A stretch of 64,000 nt of DNA from JABDBL01 sp963845445 (GTDB lineage Bacteria; Cyanobacteriota; Vampirovibrionia; Obscuribacterales; Obscuribacteraceae), in assembly GCA_963845445.1 (NCBI GenBank), contig CAWJSE010000002.1:62001-126000 (forward strand), read 5' to 3'. Position numbers and translations under genes: made by a program. The notes beneath the pieces are model-generated. The model saw nothing but the letters and a program-made list of their open reading frames with translations. It searched no databases and was not told the origin of the DNA. This document shows, piece by piece, positions 8,183 through 17,011 of the stretch. Numbering within the stretch: the first letter of the stretch is position 1; each line of letters starts with the position of its first letter.

Positions 8183-9552
8183 AAGGTGGCTTTAAGTACC
8201 GCCTATTAAGTTTAATGCTTCCTGGACTTAAGCGCTGGATTCTATTTATTCTTGTTGGCATTGCCTTTATAGTTTTTGGTGTGTTTTTATTGCTCGGTTA
8301 CCATCCGATAATGGTTAGCGGTGTCTTCTTGCATGATCTAATACAAGATGCTGCCCATGTTTTGCCTCATCGAATCAGTGGTTTTATTGTCATTACCGGT
8401 GGTTTACTGGTGGTAATTATAGCTATTGCCAGAATGACAATTTCGGTCTTAGGCGCTTATTTACCTGATGATCGTGAATCAATTCCGGATGTTCTTTTTC
8501 GTCGTCAATTGTTAGGACGTGGTCCAAAAGTGGTGGTAATCGGCGGTGGCACTGGCCTTTCTACTTTATTGAAAGGTATAAAGAATTACACTAACAACAT
8601 TACAGCTATCGTTACCGTTGGGGATGATGGCGGTAGCTCTGGACGACTTCGGCAAGAATTAGGTGTTCTTCCTCCTGGAGACATTAGAAATTGTATTACT
8701 GCTCTAGCTGATGAAGAAAAACTGGTGACAGAATTGTTTCGCTATCGCTTTCAATCGGGACAAGGACTAGAGGGACACAGCTTTGGTAATCTTTTTCTTA
8801 CTGCAATCTATGAAATCACCAATGGTGATATGGTGCAGGCTGTTAAAGTTGCTGGGCGAATTTTAAACAGCCGCGGCCAAGTAGTTCCTTCCACTTTAAC
8901 GAGCATTGCATTGGTAGCCCAAATGAAAGATGGTCGTTTAATTAAAGGTGAATCAGCAATTTCCGCTTCAGGCGGACAGATTGAAAGATTAAGCATAGAG
9001 CCACTGGCCGACTCTACCCCTGAAGCAATTACTGCTATAGGAGAAGCTGACTTAATTATCATCGGTCCGGGCAGTCTCTACACTTCCGTTGTTCCGAACC
9101 TTCTTGTTAGCAAAATAGTTAGGGCAATCCTAAATGCACATGCCAGAAAACTGTATATTTGTAATGTTATGACCCAGCCCGGTGAAACTTTGAATTACAG
9201 TGTCTACGATCATATAGAAGCAATTTTGCTTCATGCTGGCATTGAAAAGTCTGGAGCGAATAGACTTATTCAAACTGTAGTAGTAAACAGCGAATTGCCT
9301 AAGGTTGACGAAAACTCTCCATGCAAGCCTGTTATCTTAGATGAGGATAAAATCCATGCCTTAGGCATAACAGTAGTGAGCAAACCTTTATTGAACAGGC
9401 AGCCAGTTGCCGCTCAGAATTATCAACACGATAGCAATAAGCTGGCTCAATATATAATGCTAGAAATTTATAAAGATAAAAAGCCGCGTTCTCTAACAAA
9501 CATTGACTATCTAGCTGCTGAGCCTGAAACAGCTGTTCCAGTGAAGAATTAA
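8179..9552 (+). CDS. yvcK: YvcK/GlmR-family protein, membrane-anchored
   Basis: 457 residues. The CofD-like YvcK core begins at about residue 116 with VVVIGGGTGLSTLLKG, followed by DDGGSSGRLR (149-158) and PGDIRNC. Unlike the soluble Bacillus protein, it has an N-terminal extension with two transmembrane helices (about 19-41 and 67-95). In Firmicutes the family binds UDP-GlcNAc and stimulates GlmS to feed peptidoglycan synthesis; the membrane anchor here would place that control at the membrane (inference). It is translationally coupled to the upstream RapZ-domain gene through a 4-bp overlap. Confidence 0.9.
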   Translation: MKGGFKYRLLSLMLPGLKRWILFILVGIAFIVFGVFLLLGYHPIMVSGVFLHDLIQDAAHVLPHRISGFIVITGGLLVVIIAIARMTISVLGAYLPDDRESIPDVLFRRQLLGRGPKVVVIGGGTGLSTLLKGIKNYTNNITAIVTVGDDGGSSGRLRQELGVLPPGDIRNCITALADEEKLVTELFRYRFQSGQGLEGHSFGNLFLTAIYEITNGDMVQAVKVAGRILNSRGQVVPSTLTSIALVAQMKDGRLIKGESAISASGGQIERLSIEPLADSTPEAITAIGEADLIIIGPGSLYTSVVPNLLVSKIVRAILNAHARKLYICNVMTQPGETLNYSVYDHIEAILLHAGIEKSGANRLIQTVVVNSELPKVDENSPCKPVILDEDKIHALGITVVSKPLLNRQPVAAQNYQHDSNKLAQYIMLEIYKDKKPRSLTNIDYLAAEPETAVPVKN

Positions 9553-9858
9553 TCGCTAATCTAGTTCGTTCTTCTCCATTAGCTGTCCTTACAAATCATG
9601 AAAAAGCTCAAGTTGATATCTTATTACGATTGTTCTTAGTCCAAACATGCAATTTCTGCATTCCTGACATGCATATAAGGCAGATGTAATTTATTGGCCA
9701 TGAATTTGTTCAATAAATGTGCAATCCCCGCCAATATAATCCCTCAGTGGGATGACGGATAATATTATTTTGTGTAATTCTTATTGTAGACAGGGTATTT
9801 AACCTGGATTTACAACTTTAAACCGCAGGTGCATTTGCTTGCGGCTATTCGGAATTAG
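9553..9858. other. 306-bp intergenic region
   Basis: No coding frame, tRNA or strong hairpin was found. A small CCGCA/TGCGG stem lies just before the next start codon, at about 9823-9845. The region presumably holds the promoter of the gene at 9859. Confidence 0.4.
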
Positions 9859-10518
9859 ATGCAATATATGGAATTACAAACGACTCACTTACAAGCAGGA
9901 AACCGGCGTTCTACAGTATATAAATTAAGAGAATTACTTAAATCAGGTGATACTCAAACGCATTTGCGTCTTGCGGAAAATGAAGCTAGCCCACCTGATG
10001 TGTTGCGAGAACTCTCAAAAGTCGGCGATCCGGAAGTGAGAGCCGGCGTAGCAAATAACTCGTCAACGACGCACAACACGCTCAAAAGCTTAGCGATAGA
10101 TACACATGATGATGTGAGGTTTGCTATGGCCTGCAATCCGCATCTTCCGCTTGAGATTCTTCATTCCCTTAGCGAGGACTGCAATCCGTACGTTAGTGAT
10201 CGCGCCCATAAAACAGTTGATATTCTGGCACTAGAATTGGATTTAGAAAAGCAAAATTTTCGCATCTTGCCAGGTAGTCATGCACGTTTGGGCGATTTAT
10301 TAGTAGCGAGTGGGACAATCGATAACAAAGAGATAGAAATTGTAGTGGAGTCTGCCAAAAAAGCAAATATACCGCTAGGGAGAGCCTTGGTTGAGTCCGG
10401 ACGGCTGGATCGCAGTATTATAGTGCATGCTCTTAAACAACAAACTTTAGTACGGTTGGGGCAAATAAGCCTGGATATGGCTATTAAATCTGTACGTGAA
10501 TATAGTGGGCGCCCTTAA
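9859..10518 (+). CDS. Leucine-rich-repeat-variant protein with MshEN-like C-terminal domain
   Basis: 219 residues in two parts. Residues about 33-118 are four helical repeats of the variant leucine-rich type, each with a pattern like ...DPEVRAGVANNSSTT and DDVRFAMACNPHLP, suggesting a short HEAT/LRV solenoid. Residues about 138-205 (RLGDLLVASGTI and LGRALVESGRLD) resemble the N-terminal domain of type II secretion/MshE ATPases, which in MshE binds cyclic di-GMP. No ATPase follows. A cytoplasmic signalling or adaptor role is plausible but unproven. ATG 9868 is an alternative start. It is convergent with dnaB; the two genes overlap by 4 bp at their ends. Confidence 0.6.
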   Translation: MQYMELQTTHLQAGNRRSTVYKLRELLKSGDTQTHLRLAENEASPPDVLRELSKVGDPEVRAGVANNSSTTHNTLKSLAIDTHDDVRFAMACNPHLPLEILHSLSEDCNPYVSDRAHKTVDILALELDLEKQNFRILPGSHARLGDLLVASGTIDNKEIEIVVESAKKANIPLGRALVESGRLDRSIIVHALKQQTLVRLGQISLDMAIKSVREYSGRP

Positions 10519-13358
10519 GCTGTGTATTGATTGTGTACTTTATTCAAGAAGCGAGTGATGCTCGATTGATAAAGTAATTCTACGTGTCCGGTTGGACCAT
10601 TACGCTGTTTAGCAATAATAATTTCTGCCTCTCCACGTCTTTCGCTTTCTGGATTATAGTATTCATCGCGATATATAAACATTACTAAGTCAGCGTCTTG
10701 CTCAATTGAACCAGATTCACGTAAGTCAGAAAGCATGGGTCTTTTATTTTGTCTGGTTTCTACGGCGCGCGATAGCTGCGAAAGAGCAATTACAGGTACA
10801 TTGAGTTCACGCGCTAATGTTTTTAAACTGCGTGAAATTTCGGATACTTCTTGCACCCGATTATCTGTTTGTTTACGTCCTTGTAAAAGCTGAATATAGT
10901 CAACCACGATTAACCCTAAGCCTTTATTTTCTGCTTTTAGTCTTCTTGCTTTGGCTCTTATCTCCAAAACATTCAGTAAAGCAGAATCATCTATATAAAC
11001 AGGAGCTTCCCCTAATTTACCCATTGCCATTGCTAAATGAGTCCAGTCGTTAGTGTGCAAATGTCCTGTACGCAAACGATTGGCATCAATCGACGCTTCT
11101 GAGCAAAGCATACGTTGTACTAATTGTTCTTTAGACATTTCCAGACTGAATAAAGCCACCGGTATTTTTTTCTCGATTGCTGCGTACTGAGCTATGTTAA
11201 GACACAATGCAGTGTTGTGAACACAAATATCGTTAGCAATAAAATTATGTGTTTCAGGGATAGTTAAGTCATAGACTTGTTTCAGTCCCTTTGCTTCAAT
11301 AGATACAATTTCGTCCCAATAAATATCACTGCTAGCTAGATTCTTCAGATGGGGGTCGTTCAAACTTCTAGCCAGACTGCCCAATCTATTTCTTGATAAG
11401 GCTCTTTGATTTACATGAATATTACTATCACAAAGAAAATTAGAACGGCGCGCTAAAGATGCCCATGACTCGTTTCCTTTCTTTTTGACAAGTTGTTGCC
11501 AAACTTCTACCGGAATTAGATCGCAATTGGTTTGTTTCCGCTTTTTTAAAACCGCCTCTTTTACTTTTGCTATCGCCAGCTCTTTGCCAAATATACCAAC
11601 CTCATCGATAAAAGTTTTTATTGAATCACTGTCAGTAATATCTAATTGATAGCATTGTCTTTCTTCTTGCTTGTATTTAACTTTGCGCAGACGTAATTTG
11701 GCTATCACACCAAATCTCAATAACAAATGTTGTAATTGACTGCTTAGTTTCTCACTTACTGAAGCGTAGCCTAATTGAGCTTGTCCTGAGGCTAACACAG
11801 TAGCCCAGCCATCAGTGGCAAATAATCTGTTAATGAATAGAGCTACGTGAGATTTCTTAAGTTTAAATATTTCTGCTGGTATATGTTTATTATGCGCGGT
11901 TTTTCCCCACAATCCTAATTTATCTAACCAGAGCACCACCGGATTTTTACTACTGTGACTTATCGCGGCTAGGGGAAACGGGATTAATTCACTGGGCTCT
12001 ATTTGCAGAGCCGCACAAATTTTGCCAAATCTTTCTGCCGAAGGCACATATTTACCCAGCTGCCAATTACAGAGGCTCGCCCGGTTGAGTCCAGATACTT
12101 TGGCAAATTGAGCAGCAGTATTAAATTTAGACTGAATAGCCGATCGCAATCTATTGCTGAATTCAATACGATTTGACCTGATAAATTCTGCGTTACCTCT
12201 AACATTGAAAGATGTAGCTCGTCGATTATCGTTGTCAGTGCGAGTGTTAACCCCACCAAAAGCTTCTATAGCTTCTAAAAAGTCCATCTGAATAGCTGGA
12301 TTATTATTAGTGAAACTGGCTTTGTTATTGCTTAGGCAGCCATCTCCTATGAAATAAGCAAGAAGTTTTATCTCGCACTCTCGCATTAGATTGCTGCCAA
12401 AGATAGGAATTATTCTTGGTACAGCTACTTTCGTTCCCACGCTAATTTCGCTTAATTTCTTCCAGCCGGCAAAAGTAAGAAAAGGATGAGAAGCGGTAGT
12501 TTCCACACTTCTTCCTAATCGGGTAGTGATTTTATAAACTGGTTTAATGCCGTCGTCTATATAAGCGCTTGGCTGAGTCTGCGCTAATTTAAAATCATCT
12601 TTTAAAGTTAAAAGACTTGCTACACGCGATTTGTAAATGGATTCAATAGTAGAAGCTGATCCATCAGCTAAAATAATTTCTGAATCAAAAGATAAGCATT
12701 TCCCCATTGAGGGTCTAGCAGCAATAATAATTAGATCTGATGGTTGAAAGCCTGATGTAAGGGCATCTAGATCATAAAATCCGCTTGGTATACCGGATAA
12801 ACTATCTCTATTTTCATAACGTTCTTCTATGCGTTGAAATGATTGTTCCACTACATGCTTAATATGCACAAGTTGTTGCATGCCACGTCTTTGTGCCAAG
12901 TTGAAAATCATATGTTCAGCTTTGTCTAAAGCACTGTCTGCATCTACCTGGTCATAGCAATTGCCAACAATTTCAGTACCGGCCTTAATTAAATTACGCA
13001 ATAAAGCTTTCTCTTGCACAATTTTTGCGTAGTATTCAAGATTGGCTGTGGTAGCTACTGATAGAGACAAGTCAGTAACGTATTGTCTACCTCCCACTGA
13101 ATCTAGCTTTCCGTCGTCTTGCAAATACTGAGAAATAGTCAATATATCTATTGGTTCATTATTGTCGAATAATGTAACCATAGCCGCATATATTTCTTGA
13201 TGCGCCTTGCGATAAAAATATTCTGGCTCAAGCAGGTCTAAAATACGTGTTATGCCATCGCCACTTACTAGCAGGGAGCCTAAAACTGCTTGCTCCGACT
13301 CAATTGACTGAGGCGGCAAACGTTCTATATTTGTTTCTGTCAGTGTTTCAGTATTCAT
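10515..13358 (-). CDS. dnaB: Replicative DNA helicase DnaB, interrupted by an intein
   Basis: 947 residues encoding a 452-residue DnaB (residues 1-220 plus 716-947) with an intein of 495 residues between them. DnaB is the hexameric helicase that unwinds DNA at the replication fork. The N-terminal domain (LPPQSIESEQAVLGSLL) and RecA-like domain are complete: the Walker A motif ARPSMGK is split from TALCLN by the intein, and VDYIQLL, LSQLSR and the RGEAEIIIAKQRNGPTG arginine-finger region follow. Splicing is therefore needed to build the ATP site. It is followed only by the convergent LRV gene. Confidence 0.95.
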   Translation of the reverse strand: MNTETLTETNIERLPPQSIESEQAVLGSLLVSGDGITRILDLLEPEYFYRKAHQEIYAAMVTLFDNNEPIDILTISQYLQDDGKLDSVGGRQYVTDLSLSVATTANLEYYAKIVQEKALLRNLIKAGTEIVGNCYDQVDADSALDKAEHMIFNLAQRRGMQQLVHIKHVVEQSFQRIEERYENRDSLSGIPSGFYDLDALTSGFQPSDLIIIAARPSMGKCLSFDSEIILADGSASTIESIYKSRVASLLTLKDDFKLAQTQPSAYIDDGIKPVYKITTRLGRSVETTASHPFLTFAGWKKLSEISVGTKVAVPRIIPIFGSNLMRECEIKLLAYFIGDGCLSNNKASFTNNNPAIQMDFLEAIEAFGGVNTRTDNDNRRATSFNVRGNAEFIRSNRIEFSNRLRSAIQSKFNTAAQFAKVSGLNRASLCNWQLGKYVPSAERFGKICAALQIEPSELIPFPLAAISHSSKNPVVLWLDKLGLWGKTAHNKHIPAEIFKLKKSHVALFINRLFATDGWATVLASGQAQLGYASVSEKLSSQLQHLLLRFGVIAKLRLRKVKYKQEERQCYQLDITDSDSIKTFIDEVGIFGKELAIAKVKEAVLKKRKQTNCDLIPVEVWQQLVKKKGNESWASLARRSNFLCDSNIHVNQRALSRNRLGSLARSLNDPHLKNLASSDIYWDEIVSIEAKGLKQVYDLTIPETHNFIANDICVHNTALCLNIAQYAAIEKKIPVALFSLEMSKEQLVQRMLCSEASIDANRLRTGHLHTNDWTHLAMAMGKLGEAPVYIDDSALLNVLEIRAKARRLKAENKGLGLIVVDYIQLLQGRKQTDNRVQEVSEISRSLKTLARELNVPVIALSQLSRAVETRQNKRPMLSDLRESGSIEQDADLVMFIYRDEYYNPESERRGEAEIIIAKQRNGPTGHVELLYQSSITRFLNKVHNQYTA
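11214..12698 (-). mobile_element. DnaB intein with LAGLIDADG homing endonuclease
   Basis: Protein residues 221-715 of the DnaB reading frame. It starts with Cys221 (CLSFDSEIILADG, splicing block A), has block B ETTASHPFLT with TxxH, and ends ETHNFIANDICVHN followed by Thr716, giving the HN/T junction expected for splicing. Two endonuclease motifs are visible: LLAYFIGDG (332-340) and LFATDGWA (512-519). Between them, residues about 412-453 form a helix-turn-helix resembling XRE-type DNA-binding domains (AAQFAKVSGLNRASLCNWQL). All splicing residues look intact, and both endonuclease acidic residues (D339, D516) are kept, so splicing and possibly homing should be functional. Confidence 0.92.
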
Positions 13359-13480
13359 GATTGAAATAGCGGATTATAGATTAGCTAAATTAGTTGAAAC
13401 CGTGTGTAAAACCCTATGCAAAACCCCGTTCATAATGTATATACGTAAATAGTCTTGAAAAGTTCATTAATAAAAAGAGC

Positions 13481-15205
13481 TTACTCATCTTCTAATGCCG
13501 AAGTGTCACCTGAGGGCAAACCAAGCTCCCAAGCTTTTAATAGACGGCGCATTATTTTACCTGATCTTGTCTTGGGGAGACTTGTTTTTATTTCAATTTC
13601 TTTTGGATAGGCGTGGGCCGCTAATTGGATTTTTGTGTGATTTTTCAACTCTTCTATAAGATTATCTGAAGCAACCACATTATTCTTCAAAACAACGAAT
13701 GCTTTAATTATTTCTCCCCGTTCTTTATCTGGTTTACCAATCACACCAGCTTCTGCAATTGCAGGATGTTCCATTAAAGCTGATTCTACTTCAAATGGTC
13801 CAACACGATGTCCAGATGTGTTGATAACATCGTCAGCTCGTCCAACGAACCAAAAATAACCATCTTCGTCTTTCCAAGCATTATCCCCACTTGTGTACCA
13901 GCCGGGGATGTTAAAATATTCTCGAAATTTTTCTTCATTGCGCCAAATACCTTTAAGCATGGCAGGCCAACCGGGTTTTATAACCAATTTTCCTAATTTG
14001 TGGGCTGGTAATTCAAGGCCCTTATCATCAACAATGCTTGCCTGCACTCCTGGTAGTGGTTTGCCCATGGAGCCTAGTTTGATTGGTAAGCAAGGTAGAT
14101 TAGCTATTAGTTGCATACCGGTTTCTGTTTGCCACCAATTGTCATGTATGGGTAAACCAAATGCTTCCATGCCCCAGCGGATTACTTCTGGATTTAAGGG
14201 TTCGCCAACGCTGGCAATATGGCGTAGACTGTCTAGTTTGAAATCGCGCACCGATTCGACTCCTGCTTTCATGAGCATTCGTAAAGCGGTTGGAGCTGTA
14301 TACCAAACAGTGACTTGCAATTTATCAATTAATGCGTACCACTCCATAGCATTAAATCGTCCCTCAAAACAGACTACCGAAACGCCATTTGACCAAGGGG
14401 CAAAGATACCGTATACGGTGCCAGTCACCCATCCTGGATCCGCAGTGCACCAATAGATATCATCTTCTTTTAAATCAAGAACCCATTGTGCGGTCATGTG
14501 ATGGCCAATTATATCGCCATGGGCATGCAATACGCCCTTTGGCTTACCTGTCGTGCCCGATGTATATAGTAAGTACAGCGGATGGTCTGCAGATAAGGCT
14601 TCACAGATAGGTTCATGTGATGCTTGCGAAATCAGCATTTCATAAGAAATCTCAGATTTTTCTAAGTTTTCATCCTTGCCACCAACAACAATTACATGTT
14701 CTAGATCCGTTAGTTCGTGACGGATCTCTTGTAATTTCTCCTTTAGACTGACATTGGTGATAATAACCTTTGCCTGACTGTCAATCAGTCTGTCCCGTAA
14801 TGCGTCTGGACCAAAAGCAGAAAACAACGGACCAGCAATAGCTCCCAATTTGGCAATGGCTATTGTGCTGATATACAATTCCGGAATACGCGGTAGAAAT
14901 ACAAATACGCGGTCGCCATTTTTTACGCCTAAAGATCGCAAGGCATGTGCCAATTGATTTGACTGCTGAGCGATTTCTTGAAAAGTAAATTTTTCTAAGA
15001 GTCCAGCTTCGTTGATAGCATATAAGGCCACTTTATTGGCTCGTCCGTTATGTAAATGTCTGTCAACCGCATTGAAAGCTGCATTTATCTGGTTGTCAGA
15101 AAAATAATCAATCTCTCCTTTGCAATTATGCCAATCAAATGTGGCACAACTAAATTCATAGTCTTCTAAATTTGCTCCCTTGCCTGATTTTCTGATTATT
15201 TCCAC
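13481..15205 (-). CDS. acsA: AMP-forming acetyl-CoA synthetase
   Basis: 574 residues, like the shorter Bacillus-type AcsA. The enzyme makes acetyl-CoA from acetate, ATP and CoA. Family motifs: the P-loop-like LLYTSGTTGKPKG, the acyl-binding DNWWQTETGMQ, YTSGDNAWKDEDGYFWFVGR, and the C-terminal catalytic lysine region KTRSGKIMRR, whose Lys is often the acetylation site. Monocistronic in appearance, with 122 bp between its stop and the dnaB start. Confidence 0.92.
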   Translation of the reverse strand: MEIIRKSGKGANLEDYEFSCATFDWHNCKGEIDYFSDNQINAAFNAVDRHLHNGRANKVALYAINEAGLLEKFTFQEIAQQSNQLAHALRSLGVKNGDRVFVFLPRIPELYISTIAIAKLGAIAGPLFSAFGPDALRDRLIDSQAKVIITNVSLKEKLQEIRHELTDLEHVIVVGGKDENLEKSEISYEMLISQASHEPICEALSADHPLYLLYTSGTTGKPKGVLHAHGDIIGHHMTAQWVLDLKEDDIYWCTADPGWVTGTVYGIFAPWSNGVSVVCFEGRFNAMEWYALIDKLQVTVWYTAPTALRMLMKAGVESVRDFKLDSLRHIASVGEPLNPEVIRWGMEAFGLPIHDNWWQTETGMQLIANLPCLPIKLGSMGKPLPGVQASIVDDKGLELPAHKLGKLVIKPGWPAMLKGIWRNEEKFREYFNIPGWYTSGDNAWKDEDGYFWFVGRADDVINTSGHRVGPFEVESALMEHPAIAEAGVIGKPDKERGEIIKAFVVLKNNVVASDNLIEELKNHTKIQLAAHAYPKEIEIKTSLPKTRSGKIMRRLLKAWELGLPSGDTSALEDE

Positions 15206-15427
15206 TGACTAATGCCTCGCTCAGCCGGCTTGCGATATCCAAGTCAAACTATATAGTGAAACAATCAGGGCAACAAGCCTAGTGCAAGCTTCATTAGACT
15301 GTCAAAAGCACTATAATTGCTTGGTCCGCAGCATAGTTCATAATAGTAAATTTATCAAATTTACTGATGAATTTTTTCTGGACCTCTTATTAATCTTGAT
15401 AGCAACATCACTTGATAAAACGCAGAA

Positions 15428-16093
15428 ATGAAAACTTATTGTCCGTACCCAGACTGCTTTGTGATTTACGAAACCGACGCTCCAGACCAACTGTCACTGT
15501 TTAACGCTGTTTGTCCCGAATGTGATCGTTTGGGAAGGGTTAAAGCGCTTGAGATCATTGATAAACTGCGGGTAAAAGAAACAAAAACCAATCAATCGGC
15601 AAATCGTGATTTAAGTTTTGCTCCTCAAGGGCATTTTCAGGTATTGCTGGAAGATATTCGTAGCTTATGGAATGTTGGATCTATATTTCGTACTGCTGAT
15701 GCTGTTGGAATTTCAAACCTATATATCTGTGGTATTACAGGGTGCCCACCCAAACGAGAAATAAGTAAAACAGCTTTAGGGGCGCAAGAAGAAATACCTT
15801 GGATTTACTCGTGTCAAACACTGCCAGCGGTAAATTTGCTCAAGAAAAACGGAGTGACTATTATTGGGCTGGAGCGAAATCATTATTCGGTTGATTTGGT
15901 TAAACTTTTAAAAGAACAAAAAATAAAAAAACCTTTTTGCTTAGCTCTAGGCAACGAAGTGGCAGGACTTTCTCCTGAGCTTATGCTCAATTGTGATTAC
16001 CTTTGCGACTTGCCAATGAGGGGTAAAAAAGAGTCATTGAATGTGGCTTCAGCATTCGCTGTAGCCGCTTACTTTATTAACGAATTTGTTTGA
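15428..16093 (+). CDS. SpoU/TrmH-family RNA 2'-O-methyltransferase with N-terminal zinc ribbon
   Basis: 221 residues. The last 150 carry the three SpoU motifs: EDIRSLWNVGSIFRTADAVG (motif 1), ALGNEVAGLS (motif 2) and LPMRGKKESLNVASAFAVA (motif 3), which form the knotted SAM site. The first 40 residues carry paired cysteines (CPYPDC at 5-10 and CPEC at 30-33), a zinc-ribbon-like extension not found in minimal family members and perhaps an RNA-binding aid. The exact RNA target (tRNA or rRNA) cannot be told from sequence. Confidence 0.85.
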   Translation: MKTYCPYPDCFVIYETDAPDQLSLFNAVCPECDRLGRVKALEIIDKLRVKETKTNQSANRDLSFAPQGHFQVLLEDIRSLWNVGSIFRTADAVGISNLYICGITGCPPKREISKTALGAQEEIPWIYSCQTLPAVNLLKKNGVTIIGLERNHYSVDLVKLLKEQKIKKPFCLALGNEVAGLSPELMLNCDYLCDLPMRGKKESLNVASAFAVAAYFINEFV

Positions 16094-16152
16094 TACCGGG
16101 TTTAGTGCAAACTGAGCTAAACAAAGTAAGCTAGATATGTATGAAAATCATA

Positions 16153-16407
16153 TTAAGCAAAGTGTTTTTCGTCAGTGAGGAAGCCAAGTATAAAACCGAA
16201 TAAACCGCCGACAATTATTCCCCACCATACTCCTGCATCAAAGCCAAAAGCTGGCGCAACACTTGCTGGCTGCGGCCAATACTTGATAACTACAAAGCTA
16301 AAGCCAACCACCAATGCTGATACAGCTGCCATTGAAATGGCTCCAATCAGAGGTACTGAAAGACTGTCAGAAGCTGTACTTAGTGTGCTTTGCGCTTGTT
16401 CAACCAT
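16153..16407 (-). CDS. Small two-helix membrane protein
   Basis: 84 residues. Two hydrophobic segments (about residues 19-43 and 59-77, the latter WWGIIVGGLFGFILGF) and a short polar C-terminus (TDEKHFA). It has the look of a small inner-membrane protein of unknown function. The opposite strand also has an open frame here, but its composition is less protein-like. No strong ribosome site is visible. It lies just downstream of the NUDIX gene. Confidence 0.5.
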   Translation of the reverse strand: MVEQAQSTLSTASDSLSVPLIGAISMAAVSALVVGFSFVVIKYWPQPASVAPAFGFDAGVWWGIIVGGLFGFILGFLTDEKHFA

Positions 16408-16443
16408 AATATTTTGAATTCTAACACTTTGCTAGAACTGATT

Positions 16444-16967
16444 TCAAATCAACATTGCTAAACCCGCAATAGTCTTGGCATCGCAAATTTGGCCTTTCAA
16501 TACTTTCTGCCACGCTTCTATTACTGGCATTACAATTACTTCAGTTTCTTCATCATGATCCGGTGCTTTGTCACCCAAAGTCACTTGATCTGCGCGATAA
16601 ACATGTAAAAGTTCGTCACAAAAGCCCGGAGCAGAATACATTTTGCATAGATCAACCCACTGGGAGGCAAGGTAGCCAGTTTCTTCTCTGAGTTCTCGTT
16701 TAGCAGCCTCTAAAGGTATTTCGTCTTTTTCTAATCTGCCTGCTGGAAGTTCTATTAAGTCACGGTCGATTGAATAACGATATTGTTTTACCAGTACAAT
16801 CAAATGAGCTTCTGGTTGGCAGGCTATAACTACTCCACCATTATGTTCTAAGACCTCTCTGGTAACCGTGTGATCACCTTTTGGACTTCATCAACGCGCA
16901 AATTGCAAATATGTCCTTGATACGCTAATTTGCTCTTTATCCTATGTTCTTGCGTAAACACTGCCAT
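16444..16967 (-). CDS. NUDIX hydrolase, ADP-ribose pyrophosphatase type (frameshifted)
   Basis: The C-terminal part (from 16803) contains the complete Nudix box GRLEKDEIPLEAAKRELREE and the preceding LVKQYRYSIDRDLIELPAG. The missing N-terminus lies just upstream in two frames: ATG 16967 (with AAAGGAA upstream) reads MAVFTQEHRIKS and CNLRVDEVQK, after which the other frame continues GDHTVTREVLEHNGGVV. Both match the family's usual start, and adding one base near 16877-16882 (CC/TTTT) joins them. Enzymes of this type hydrolyse ADP-ribose or related nucleotides. The break is likely a sequencing indel. Confidence 0.85.
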
Positions 16968-17011
16968 GGTTTATTCCTTTTTGCTTCATTCTTTAATTAT
17001 CACTTTTCATT

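Noticed and set aside
16175..16417. Plus-strand open frame opposite the small membrane protein
   Set aside because: Pro/Lys/Thr-rich shadow of the hydrophobic codons on the other strand.
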